Shown here: in pieces, positions 41,029 through 49,057 of the stretch | Position numbering within the stretch: position 1 is the first letter of the stretch | Layout: every line of letters starts with the position of its first letter | From: Candidatus Competibacteraceae bacterium | GTDB lineage: Bacteria; Pseudomonadota; Gammaproteobacteria; Competibacterales; Competibacteraceae | Direction: 5' to 3' | NCBI GenBank assembly: GCA_016712625.1 | Contig: JADJQQ010000024.1 | Span: 1-50,800 of the forward strand | DNA: 50,800 bases | Translations under genes and position numbers: made by a program | Notes under the pieces: model-generated | Seen by the model: the letters and a program-made list of their open reading frames with translations, nothing else | Told to the model about the DNA's origin: nothing | Database searches by the model: none

Positions 41029-41052
41029 AAAACCCGCTCTGGCAAGCGGGCT
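41029..41052 (-). terminator. Intrinsic terminator, leftward orientation
   Basis: On the minus strand AGCCCGCT-tgcc-AGAGCGGG is followed by TTTTTTATTT. It lies in the short gap between the helicase and the replication ATPase, both transcribed rightwards, so it would stop antisense transcripts. On the plus strand there is no T-run after the stem. Confidence 0.7.
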
Positions 41053-41084
41053 AATTCATGCATCCGAAAACATGAGAAAAGGCA

Positions 41085-42893
41085 ATGACCGAAATTATAG
41101 CGAAATCGTCAGATAAATCAACCAGAATCACCTTGGTTAACCCCTACCGCCAAGCGCAGCCCGCCGCCATCTAATCCCGTCGCCGAAGCAGCGATTATTG
41201 CTGGCTTGGTAAATTGCGGCGATCCGGCCGAAATCGGCGTCTATGCCCTCGATCATCGGCTTGCCCTGGACTGCTTCACGCTGCCGGCCTACCGCAACGC
41301 CTACGACGCCATTCTCGAACTTGCCGCCGATGGCCAGCCGGTTGATATAGCGATCATTGCGCAACGACTGGACGCGGAAGACCTCGCCGCCGTCGATTCC
41401 GCGTGTCAGGGAGCATGTGAGCGCGGGCAAACTTCGGCGTCTACGCCCGGCTGTTGCACGGCTGTAAGCAGCGCCGATCCGAAGCCGCAGCACGCGACCG
41501 GCTGGCCCAGGCTGCGGCTGCTGGTGTTCCAGACCATGAGTTGCTAGCCATTGTCGAGAGCGTCCGGCAGGCCAGCGCGGGCGATACGAGGGAATGCAGG
41601 CTCACTGAAATTTCGAGTTTGTGCGACCTGCCACCGTCTGAAAGCTGGCTGATCAAGCGATACCTTCCTGCTGATTCGCTGACCGTCATGTTCAGCAGTC
41701 CGGGAGTGGAAAATCGTTTGCGGCTATCGATCTAGCCTGCCACGTCGCTATCGGCCGCGCATGGTGCGGGCAACCCGTCAAGAAAGGCCGCGTCGTTTAC
41801 GTCGCCGGTGAAGGGCGCAACGGCTTATCAAAGCGCTTTCGTGCGTGGTTCGATCACCACGGCGAACAGCCGCGCAACATCAGCCTGCTGTTGATGCCAA
41901 TCGCGCTGATGGACCCGGCCAGCGTCGCAGCCCTGTTGGCGGATATTCGCACCCTGCCGGAAGCGCCCGCCCTGGTCATCATCGATACCCTGAATCGCAA
42001 TTTCGGCCCTGGCGACGAAAACTCTACCGCCGATATGACCAAGGCCGTCGCCGGCCTGGACGCAATCCGCACCGCCACCGGAGCGGCAATCCTTGGAATC
42101 CACCACTCAGGGCACGTAGAGAAGGGACGCGGGCGCGGTTCGAGCGTGCTACTCGGCGCTGTTGACGCGGAATATGCAGCCGAAATGATGGGTAACACGG
42201 TACAGCTGCGATCAACCAAGATGAAGGATTCAGACCCGCCGCTGCAATTGGCCTGGACGCTGGAGAAAGCAGAACTTGCCATGGTGCGATGAAGAAGGTG
42301 TGCCGATGGATTCCGCCGTACTGGTGCCGTCCGACATCCAGATATTTCCCGCTTCAACAACCGGCCGTTTATCGGCTGGCCAGCGTATCGCCCTTGACGC
42401 CCTACGATCAGCGCTTATGGCGCATGGCGCCGAGGATAATGGGGTGGTGACGGTATCCGAGGACGAATGGCGAGAGGCGGCCTATGACGCGGGCATAGCG
42501 TCAATCGAAGCCACTCAAAGCGCCCGACGCAAGGCATTCCTTCGAGCGCGCCTTGATCTGGTTTCGTCTGGGAAGGTTTCCACCGATGACGGTCGGTACT
42601 GGATACCGTCGCCAAGCGGGACAAAGCGGGACAAAACGCCTACAGAAAGTTACAACATACCAACAAATGATACTAGTTTTTCGCCAAATGATAGGCATTT
42701 TGGAAGCGGGACAAGCGGGACAAGCGGGACAAAGCGGGACAATGTCCCGTCATGTCCCGCCCGGCAAGACGGTAGCGAAGCGGGACAAAGCGGGACACAC
42801 CCCTTTAGGGGTGTCCCGCATGTCCCGCCTGCCGGTGCCCCGATGTTGGAAGACGACGCCCAGGCCATCGCTGACGACTGGTGCCCAGAATGA
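41085..42893 (+). CDS. DnaB-N / RepA-like replication ATPase (frame slips)
   Basis: ATG 41085 follows AAAAGG. N-terminal ~130 residues are a DnaB-type helical domain (PVAEAAIIAGLVNCGDPAEI, PAYRNAYDAILELAADGQPV). Then comes a RepA/AAA_25 ATPase: Walker A SSPGVGKSFA (41700-41725, after restoring one base), VVYVAGEGRNGLSKRF, Walker B ALVIIDTLNRNFGPGD, IHHSGH, KMKDSD. The C-terminal ~200 residues (LSAGQRIALDALRSALMAHG, then RRKAFLRARLDLVSSG) are winged-helix-like. Slips near 41160, 41440, 41705 and 42285 are repaired to give about 600 residues. It probably loads or is the replicative helicase. Its 3' part contains the iteron cluster 42616-42828. Confidence 0.82.
42616..42828. repeat. Iteron cluster, putative replication origin
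   Basis: Eight direct copies of GCGGGACA (starts 42616, 42626, 42706, 42715, 42724, 42734, 42780, 42790) and four inverted copies TGTCCCG(C/T) (42743, 42753, 42812, 42821) lie within 213 bases inside the replication ATPase gene. An AT-rich stretch (42640-42705) separates the first two copies from the rest. 42790-42819 forms a hairpin with CCCC-TTTA-GGGG at its tip. Lambda also has its origin inside its O gene. The protein here encodes Gly-Thr/Ser runs in the same region. Confidence 0.8.
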
Positions 42894-43090
42894 TGACCCC
42901 TGACGCCGCCCGACTGATGTTCGCTACCTTTTCCTCTGATCTGAAAGTGGCGATGAAAGGCGCAGCCATCCGCAACGAATGGCGTGCAGATACCTGGACC
43001 CTGCAAGTCGGACTGGTTTCCGATGCCCTGTTACGCGGTGAAGACCCGGAAGCTCTGGAAGATGCTTATTCAATTATCCTGGAATCGTAG
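42890..43090 (+). CDS. Small protein following the replication ATPase
   Basis: ATG 42890 overlaps the previous stop (ATGA); a second ATG follows at once. The product MMTPDAARLMFATFSSDLKV continues RADTWTLQVGLVSDALLRGE and ends EDAYSIILES. It is helical, of the size and place where lambda-type phages have helicase-loader or accessory proteins. No family recognised. Confidence 0.6.
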   Translation: MMTPDAARLMFATFSSDLKVAMKGAAIRNEWRADTWTLQVGLVSDALLRGEDPEALEDAYSIILES

Positions 43091-43100
43091 AATTTACCCG

Positions 43101-43144
43101 AATTGCGCGAAAAGCCTCGTCCTTTAGGGCGGGGAGGATGTCAA
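43101..43144 (+). repeat. 44-bp inverted repeat, IS200/IS605-end-like, copy 2
   Basis: These 44 bases (from AATTGCGCG to GGATGTCAA) are the exact reverse complement of 33562-33605. The central hairpin CCTCGTCC-TTTA-GGGCGGGGAGG resembles the conserved right end of IS605-group elements. The ATG of the next small frame begins one base later. Confidence 0.85.
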
Positions 43145-43231
43145 ATGAACGGGGAAGCCATGAAGCCATGTTCTAATCTGGTGGAATTCCACCCAATTAA
43201 AAATTCGCCGGAACGGGGAGCGCCGAAATGA
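43145..43231 (+). CDS. 28-residue protein over the second palindrome (tentative)
   Basis: ATG 43145 gives MNGEAMKPCSNLVEFHPIKN, ending SPERGAPK, and the stop overlaps the next ATG. The part SNLVEFHPIK is encoded by palindrome copy 2; copy 1 at 34251 can be read SNLVEFHQIKRESPP in one frame. So the palindrome may be ancestral coding DNA of an ash-type protein. Very short, so uncertain. Confidence 0.4.
   Translation: MNGEAMKPCSNLVEFHPIKNSPERGAPK
43174..43199. promoter_or_regulatory. 26-bp palindrome, copy 2 (two mismatches)
   Basis: The left half TAATCTGGTGGAA is identical to copy 1; the right half is TTCCACCCAATTA instead of TTCCACCAGATTA. It lies 30 bases after the 44-bp repeat. If copy 1 is an operator, this is a second, weaker one. 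Confidence 0.55.
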
Positions 43232-43559
43232 AAAAACAGAAACATCCAAAATACCCGCGATCGAGTGACGGCAAAGAATGGCGTGAAACCCTAAAAGTCG
43301 GGGACCGGGCGTGCAAAGTCAGGGCAGCTATCAGGCAACCGGAACCATCCGCGCCGTGTTTATCACTCGGAACGGCGAACAGCGGTTCGTGTTCGACTTC
43401 GATGAGCCGCCCGGACTGCTGCATATCTTCAGGCCGGCACAGATTGAGCCGATGGAGGAACCTCCGGAAATTAACACCGAACAACACAACGAGGAATCAA
43501 CCATGCAACCCTATCAGCAGCGCGTCATCGACGAAAAGCCGAACTTGATATTAAGATAG
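43228..43559 (+). CDS. Small beta-rich phage protein (frame slip near 43310)
   Basis: The start MKKQKHPKYPRSSDGKEWRE is in one frame and continues in another as GSYQATGTIRAVFITRNGEQ, RFVFDFDEPPGLLHIFRPAQ. The combination resembles a widespread small phage family with a 'GDRV...GTV...FxT..GE.RyVfEfd.P.GmLHIf' pattern. One missing base near 43310 explains the break. The end overlaps the next start at 43503. Confidence 0.6.
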
Positions 43560-43710
43560 CTAAACTAGATTATTTTAGGGTGAGCGGAGAGATGTCAAAA
43601 ATACCAGTTGATCAACAAGATTTGCTCGATTTGCAGCATAACGCCATGTTGACATATAGCATTATTCTCGAATTGCGGATTAAGTCTTTCAATGCGCCTG
43701 ATAAACACCC
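43503..43710 (+). CDS. Small helical phage protein (frame slip near 43540)
   Basis: ATG 43503 begins MQPYQQRVIDEKAELDIKIA after restoring one base near 43540 and continues through LDYFRVSGEMSKIPVDQQDL and LELRIKSFNA. It matches a common phage pattern 'YQqRVidEkaELd.Ki.kL..F' (60-75 residues). The end is unclear because the frame runs into the nuclease gene. Confidence 0.55.
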
Positions 43711-43719
43711 ATTCCGACT

Positions 43720-44151
43720 CACACCAGTCAATCCTCTGGAACAGGACATCCAAGGCCAAATCATCGATTACCTGCGGGTCGAACAGGCGCGGGGGCGAGT
43801 CGTATGGTTTGAGCGATCCAGGCGAGTCGTATGGTTTGAGCGATCCAACGGCGGCGGCATGAAAAACCCGTCGGGGCGGGTACTGCGGTTTTACTGGCTC
43901 TATTTGCGGGGCAAGATTCCACGCAGCAAAGGCAAGTCGGATTTAAGTGGAATGCTAATGGGTGGTAAGTTCTTCGCTGGAAGTGAAACGGGGCAACGAA
44001 AAGCCCACCAAAGATCAGATTGAATATCTCGCAGCAGTTCCGGGAGGGTGGCGGTATCGCGGCGGTCGTGCGTAGCCTCAATGATGTGAAGAATGTTTTG
44101 TTCGGGGATGGGATTAAAGCCGTTCTGGCTGAAGAGGAAATAAATCCATGA
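43720..44151 (+). CDS. VRR-NUC nuclease (frame slip near 43980)
   Basis: The frame carries NPLEQDIQGQIIDYLRVEQA, GRVVWFERSNGGGMKNPSGR and KGKSDLSGMLMGGKFF, the VRR-NUC family core with acidic/Gln catalytic positions. After a slip near 43980 it continues LEVKRGNEKPTKDQIEYLAA (the conserved EVK motif) and ends LAEEEINP at 44151. A 27-bp tandem duplication (43794-43847) inserts nine residues in the core. VRR-NUC proteins cleave branched DNA; in phages they are likely Holliday-junction or end-processing nucleases. Start codon unresolved. Confidence 0.75.
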
Positions 44152-44396
44152 GCGAGAAATATAGCTTGCACACGAACTCGTTGATCGTTAAACGGGCTGG
44201 CCTGCCGATTTTTTGCGAAGAGGCGACCACCGTTTCAATCGATGACGAGGGGGGAGGGTTATTTGTCGAGCTTTCCCAACATCACGCCGATGGCCGGGGT
44301 CGGATAACCGTGGTTTATGAAGAGTGGCCGCTGATCGTTGCCGCCGTCAATGCCATGTTTGAAGAGATTGCGAAAATCGAGGCTGAGGATAAATGA
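44148..44396 (+). CDS. Small acidic protein, unknown (82 residues)
   Basis: ATG 44148 overlaps the nuclease stop (ATGA). The product SEKYSLHTNSLIVKRAGLPI continues beta-rich (TVSIDDEGGGLFVELSQHHA) and ends with an acidic helix. It keeps an intact frame in a noisy region, which supports it. Function unknown. Confidence 0.6.
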   Translation: MSEKYSLHTNSLIVKRAGLPIFCEEATTVSIDDEGGGLFVELSQHHADGRGRITVVYEEWPLIVAAVNAMFEEIAKIEAEDK

Positions 44397-44539
44397 AACC
44401 TGAAATGCTGGCGGCTGCACATTGGGCCTACGTCGAGAGCGTCCTGCAACTGCACGGCGAAGATCAGGGCGTCATCGAAAAAAGGGAGCACTACAAAGCC
44501 GCATTCGTGCCTGGCTTCAAGCACAGGATCAGTCTCTAG
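44393..44539 (+). CDS. Small phage protein ending in AFVPGFKH
   Basis: ATG 44393 overlaps the previous stop. The 48 residues read KPEMLAAAHWAYVESVLQLH, then EDQGVIEKREHYKAAFVPGF, KHRISL. The ending resembles a small phage family with 'E.HY..AF.HG.KHG'. A related stretch (LIKHGIESLAEN) is repeated just downstream (44590-44640) in another frame, hinting at a local duplication. Confidence 0.55.
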   Translation: MKPEMLAAAHWAYVESVLQLHGEDQGVIEKREHYKAAFVPGFKHRISL

Positions 44540-44684
44540 CCGAAGCCAAGGGCGGCTTCGCGGGATGGATGCTCAGTATCCACGGCGATCTCATCAAGCA
44601 CGGGATCGAGTCTCTAGCCGAGAACAGCGCCGATGGGGAATAATGCTTGCATGTATCGTCTAAAGTATGATAATGCAAGCCATG

Positions 44685-44873
44685 GACAGCAAGCCACGCC
44701 CAGTATCAGCGGTCGAGATGCTCCTCCGCCCGGAGCGCCTGGCCTGTTTCAAGTGCAAGCAGTTTCGGCACAACCCGCACTTCCAGTTTGCATGGTGCGC
44801 TGTTGATGACCGCCAGTTTCCAGATTTGTGCGAAAGATACAATGCCAAAATTGAACAAACATTCCCCGTTTGA
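44685..44873 (+). CDS. Small Cys-containing protein overlapping the endolysin start
   Basis: ATG 44685 gives MDSKPRPVSAVEMLLRPERL, then ACFKCKQFRHNPHFQFAWCA, and ends CERYNAKIEQTFPV. CxxC, a later Cys and a Cys near the end suggest zinc binding. The last 32 bases overlap the hydrolase gene in another frame, so the two are probably coupled. An ATG at 44667 is in frame. Function unknown. Confidence 0.55.
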   Translation, partial: DSKPRPVSAVEMLLRPERLACFKCKQFRHNPHFQFAWCAVDDRQFPDLCERYNAKIEQTFPV

Positions 44874-45291
44874 CATTGACACGATGGCATTGACGGTGTG
44901 GGCCGAGGCGCGGGGCGAGCTCCGCATGGGCCAGCGCGCCGTCGCCTGGGTGATCCGTAATCGCTACGAAAATCCAGGCTGGTGGAGCCGTAACCGGAAC
45001 GACGGTATTCAGGATGACACAATTGCGGCTGTCTGTAGGGATCCCTGGCAGTTTTCATGCTGGAACAAGTCAGACCCGCAATCCAAAATCCTGCATGATC
45101 CAGACACGCTCAAGAGAAACAACGTGAAAACAATTCGGACTTTATGTGAATCCGTACTTGAACGGGGACTAGCGGACGATGTTTCAAAGGGCGCCGATCA
45201 TTATTGCACCGTGAAGGTAATCCCAAAAACAAAATGGGCGAAAGGAACTCCAGGTTATCGTAATAGGGAACCACGCTTTTTTTTAAAATAG
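44842..45291 (+). CDS. Cell-wall hydrolase, SleB/Hydrolase_2 family (endolysin)
   Basis: ATG 44842 is preferred (MPKLNKHSPFDIDTMALTVW); upstream in-frame sequence overlaps the preceding gene. The 149-residue protein has TVWAEARGELRMGQRAVAWV with the glutamate expected as catalytic in SleB-type transglycosylases/amidases, then IAAVCRDPWQFSCWNK and GADHYCTVKV. Members cleave peptidoglycan in spore cortex lysis and serve as phage endolysins. It has no signal peptide, so needs the holin further downstream. Confidence 0.85.
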   Translation: MPKLNKHSPFDIDTMALTVWAEARGELRMGQRAVAWVIRNRYENPGWWSRNRNDGIQDDTIAAVCRDPWQFSCWNKSDPQSKILHDPDTLKRNNVKTIRTLCESVLERGLADDVSKGADHYCTVKVIPKTKWAKGTPGYRNREPRFFLK

Positions 45292-45306
45292 GTCTTGACG
45301 GTAAGG

Positions 45307-45678
45307 ATGATGAATAAGCAAGCCTTTCCAGACTCCTTAATAGTTTCATATCTCGATGGACGGCGCTGGATGTTGCAAGCGCCGTTTCGTTATATCGATT
45401 CAAAGTATGGCGCTATAACCGCGCCGACTGGGTTTATTACGGATTATGCCAGCATTCCCCGGCTTGGATGGTCCATCCTTGGCTCTCCAGAACAATACGC
45501 GCTTGCCGCAATCCCCCACGATCACCTCTATGCGAAAAGGCCATATCCACGCGCAACGGCGGATAGTATTTTCTACCGCGCAATGCTTGAGTCCGGTATC
45601 GATTCAGTTCGAGCCGGCTTATTCTATTTAGCGGTTCGATGTTTTGGGTGGGCCGCATGGGACAAATATCATGGCTAA
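45307..45678 (+). CDS. DUF1353 family protein
   Basis: ATG 45307 (a second ATG follows) is 15 bases after the hydrolase stop. The 123-residue protein has GAITAPTGFITDYASIPRLG, YALAAIPHDHLYAKRP and FYLAVRCFGWAAWDKYHG, the DUF1353 signature with conserved Asp/His. The family is common next to lysis genes and tail genes of phages; its biochemical role is not settled. Confidence 0.83.
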   Translation: MMNKQAFPDSLIVSYLDGRRWMLQAPFRYIDSKYGAITAPTGFITDYASIPRLGWSILGSPEQYALAAIPHDHLYAKRPYPRATADSIFYRAMLESGIDSVRAGLFYLAVRCFGWAAWDKYHG

Positions 45679-46287
45679 TCGATTATTAAACATGGCGTCC
45701 ACGATTCGACGAAAAAGCCGCACTTTTGGCGAGCGCACACTCTACCCGTTATGCAGCTTGCGCGGCGGTCTATGCAGTGGTCATGCCCGGTCTATTTCGA
45801 TCAATCCGAAGAACCGAGTTGTACAGGCTTTGAAATGACTCATGCTGTAATGTCCGATCCGTTCCCAAACAAGAATCCGGCACCTCCACACTGCGCTATC
45901 TGTATCAGAAAGCGAAGAGTTGGATCAATGGCCCGGTGAGGATTACGACGGTTCGAGCGTGCTGGGCGCCGCCGCCGCCACGCCTTTAAAGAGCTCAGCT
46001 GGTTAAATCATATCACTGGTGTTTTTACCGAGTACGAAATAAGCACCGCAATTGGATATTACGGACCGGTTGTCTTCGGGTGCGCAGCGAATGAAGGAAT
46101 GATGGAGCCGGATGATCGGGGCGTTATTCGCGCATTTCCGAGGAGAAAGCCACTCGGCGGTCATGCTTATCTCCTAACCGGATATGACGCGGCGCGCGAT
46201 CTGTACCGCATACACAATTCCTTAGGGGATTTCATGGGGCAAGATGGGGAGACGCATTTATCCCGCATCGCGATATTGATGCCCTGA
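45672..46287 (+). CDS. Papain-like (C1-type) cysteine peptidase, frame-broken
   Basis: ATG 45672 begins MANRLLNMASTIRRKSRTFG. After slips near 45755, 45905, 45940 and 45990 the protein reads PVYFDQSEEPSCTGFEMTHA (catalytic Cys context), LRYLYQKAKSWINGP and EDYDGSSVLGAAAATPLK, then GGHAYLLTGYDAARDLYRIH with the catalytic His and NSLGDFMGQDGETHL with the Asn position. All three papain landmarks are in order, so it should be an active peptidase of ~200 residues. It may mature virion or lysis proteins or attack host targets. The 3' end is duplicated at window start. Confidence 0.8.
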
Positions 46288-46334
46288 TGCGTGAAGGCGC
46301 TGAAGCGTGCGCTTTGGCCGACAAAAGCGGCTGA

Positions 46335-46593
46335 ATGATATGGGTCCTCGTTATCATGTAGTACCGCTTGCGCTGTGTGCATCAGCGGGTGCAGTAGTCA
46401 TCCCGTCCTCGGATGCCGTTGTGGGCCAGATCGAAAGCGCGAGGCATGCTAACTACCAATCGGCCGAATTAATTATGTGCCGGGAATTACGGTAGGCGAA
46501 TGGATGCGATCTATCGGCCCGTATCCCGAGAAAGTCGCTGGCTGGCGAGCGTTGTGTGTTGGTAGTTCAATCCCATCTGTTCCAGTGCAATAA
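46335..46593 (+). CDS. Small exported or membrane protein in the lysis region (frame-broken)
   Basis: ATG 46335 begins MIWVLVIM; after a slip the sequence continues VVPLALCASAGAVVIPSSDA, a signal- or anchor-like hydrophobic stretch with a possible lipobox-like LCAS. It ends (another frame) GEWMRSIGPYPEKVAGWRAL, CVGSSIPSVPVQ. About 85 residues after repair. Its place between peptidase and holin allows a spanin-like role, but that is speculative. Confidence 0.45.
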
Positions 46594-46595
46594 AA

Positions 46596-46954
46596 ATGAA
46601 CTCAAAAAGAGTGAACATGATGCCTGAAAAGACACCGTTAGACTATTCTATTGCGCACTATGTATTTGTTGCATGCTGCCGGAGCAATCGGCGGTGCTGT
46701 GTCTGTTCTTCAGGATTTTTTAGAGCAGGTCGGAAAATGCTGGAAATGCGCAATTGTAAGAGCGATTGTTAGCATTGCTACTAGCGGGTTTTGTGGGGTA
46801 TTAGCTTTTTGGTTGTGAAAGCGGAGACTTTAAACCCGCTGGTTACTGCTTTCGTTGTTGGTGGTTCCGGCACATGGGAGGACGTGCATTAACTGTAATC
46901 GAAAAGGCCGTTATTGGAAAAATGAAATCAATGTACGGAGATGCACATGATTAA
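46596..46954 (+). CDS. Holin (LydA-like), right copy, frame-broken
   Basis: ATG 46596 begins MNSKRVNMMPEKTPLDYSIA and, combining both copies, continues AIGGAVSVLQDFLEQVGKCW, VRAIVSIATSGFCGVLAFWL, TAFVVGVSGTWGVRALTVIE and ends GDAHD (stop 46954). Three hydrophobic helices and the family motif GxxG...SG fit the LydA-type phage holins. It permeabilises the inner membrane at lysis and releases the SleB-like enzyme. The right copy has several one-base slips; the left copy at 462-820 is cleaner in the middle. Confidence 0.75.
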
Positions 46955-49057
46955 ACAAACCAAGTTCGGGTTTTGCAGCGGCGCTGGTTTTTATCAGCAC
47001 GCGATTGCTGACACGTATGAACTAACTGTAGGTTAGAACGCGCCTTTTCCTTGCGGAACTGGTTGCGAACGGATGAAACGATTACCGCTCATTCAACGCT
47101 TATTCAGGCGGAATCATTGAAACCGTCTCCACTTTTTTCAGGTAATGTTGTGGACCCCGACGGGACCACATATACGCCTGGCAAGGGTATGGCGTGGAGT
47201 TTTCGGTCGAAGCTGAGGTAACGCAGGTCATCATTACGCATCGCGTTTCGACGACCGTTTCAGGCGCTGTTGACTTGGGTAGAACGGATCATTGATCATA
47301 GCGTGATTATTCCGGTTAAAGTTCATAACAGCGTTTCGCACGAGCATCAGAGTAAATTTAAGTAGGCACTAGAATATTGTACGGTTTTATCAGGGTCCAG
47401 TGAAGTCCACGAAGCTTCTGGTTCGATTGTTTTGGATGCCCGATGACGATCACGGTAAACCCAAATGGTGGGACGGTGACTTGAGCGTTAAAACCTCTGA
47501 GGCTAGGAACTTATCAAGCGGTCTTGATGGCAACCTCTCACGAAACATACGGCGGTGAAAATGGACAAACGGGTCCGAATCAATGCGATTAAATCCACAG
47601 CTGCCACTCAAACTGCAATGGCAGTCGAGATTGCGCAATGACTTGCGACTGCCAGCCTGTTTGATGGCAAACTGTTTGAGGGCGGATTATTCAATGGCGG
47701 GACATCGAGGCGAGTGGGGCGGCGATCAACCCCAATTTGTCTTTACCATTGACACAACTGCTAAGGCAGGGGTTACCGGGCTCCAGCGTGCATTCAGAAT
47801 ACCGATGGTTAGCGGGGTCCGATTTGTGACTTCAATGTGGATTGGGGCGTCCAGTAATGAAAATGTATCGGGGTCGGCGCTAACCGCCAAGGACCATACG
47901 TACAGCAGTCCAGGGATTTACATAATTACGATTAGTGGAACATTCCCCGCGAATCTTCTTTAATGACGCCGGGGATAAATTAAAGGTATTAAGCACCCAG
48001 AACCCTAGGTGCGGTGGGGTGGACTTCGTTTGCTTTTGCGTTTCGGGATGTTCGAATCAAACGACGGTCGAAGGGGATGTAGATTGGGGGGTGGTGACCG
48101 ATTGCCAGAGCGCTTGGTCTGGTAACAATCTAACTTCGTGGGCTGTTGGAGTTACCCACAGGGCTGACGAAGTGCCAGGCGCTTGGTATGGTAATAATCC
48201 CCGCTACCATGGACTATTGAGTTACCACCGGGCTGACGAATTGCAGTTATGCTTGGCGGATAACAATCTAACCTCATGGACTGTTGAGTTACCCACAGGG
48301 CTGACGGATTGCCTTTATGCCTGGAGAGCTACCAATCGAGCATCATGGTGTGTTTAGTTGCAGATAGGGGTGGCGGATTGCTCTTTAAAAAGGTATGGTA
48401 ACAATCTAACTTCATGGGCTGTTGAGTTACCCGCAGGGCTGATCACGGTGCCTACGTATGGTAATAATCTAACCTCATGGACTATTGAGTTACCACCGGG
48501 GCTGACGAATTGCAGTTATGCTTGGTATGGTAATAATCTAACCTCATGGACTGTTGAGTTACCCACAGGGCTGACGAATTGCAGTTATGCTTGGCGAGAT
48601 AACAATCTAACCTCATGGACTGTTGAGTTACCCACAGGGCTGACGAAGTGCAGTTATGCTTGGTTGGTAATAATCTAACCTCGTGGACTGTTGGAGTTAC
48701 CCACAGGGATGACTGAATTGCAGTTATGCTTGGTCTGGTAACAATCTAACCCTAGGGGCTGTTGAGTTACCCACAGGGCTGACGAATTGCTCTGCAGCAT
48801 GTATACCAACGCTATCACTTGCCGGACAGGCGGCGGCTGGGCGGGGTAACGAACGCTAACAATGCGATTGGTGGAGCACCCAACAATATCAACACCACCG
48901 ATTACAACCTGCTAGTCACATCGGAAGCCAACAACCAGAACAATAACGTACGCCATTCCACTTCGGTTTATCAAAGCACTCAGAGCGGGAACGACAGCAA
49001 GGGCCGCATTGATTGCAGATCCACAGCGAGGCCAATCACCGACGGGGCCCGGCGTAA
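46947..49057 (+). CDS. Secreted BspA-like leucine-rich-repeat adhesin (frame-broken)
   Basis: ATG 46947 begins MIKQ(T/I)KFG and a hydrophobic signal (LLAALVLSSTAIADTY after repair). A beta-rich N-terminal half follows. Then there is a PKD-like part (DWGDASNENVSGSALTAKDH, TYSSPGIYIITISGTFPRIF) and nine or ten 23-residue repeats such as NNLTSWTVELPTGLTNCSYA (48121-48740, 69-bp period). These resemble BspA/DUF285-type leucine-rich repeats of surface proteins. The end reads SKAPRAGTTARAALIADHSD and stops in a TAATG overlap at 49055. It is probably a tail fibre or exported adhesin. Many single-base errors prevent a clean translation. Confidence 0.7.

Noticed and set aside
42616..42828. CRISPR-like array near 42.7 kb
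   Set aside because: Repeats are 8 bases, irregularly spaced and in both orientations, which fits iterons rather than repeat-spacer units.
4640..46100. Integrase and CI repressor for a temperate lifestyle
   Set aside because: No tyrosine or serine recombinase motif or large XRE repressor was found. Only a short Cro-like gene is present, so temperance is not claimed.
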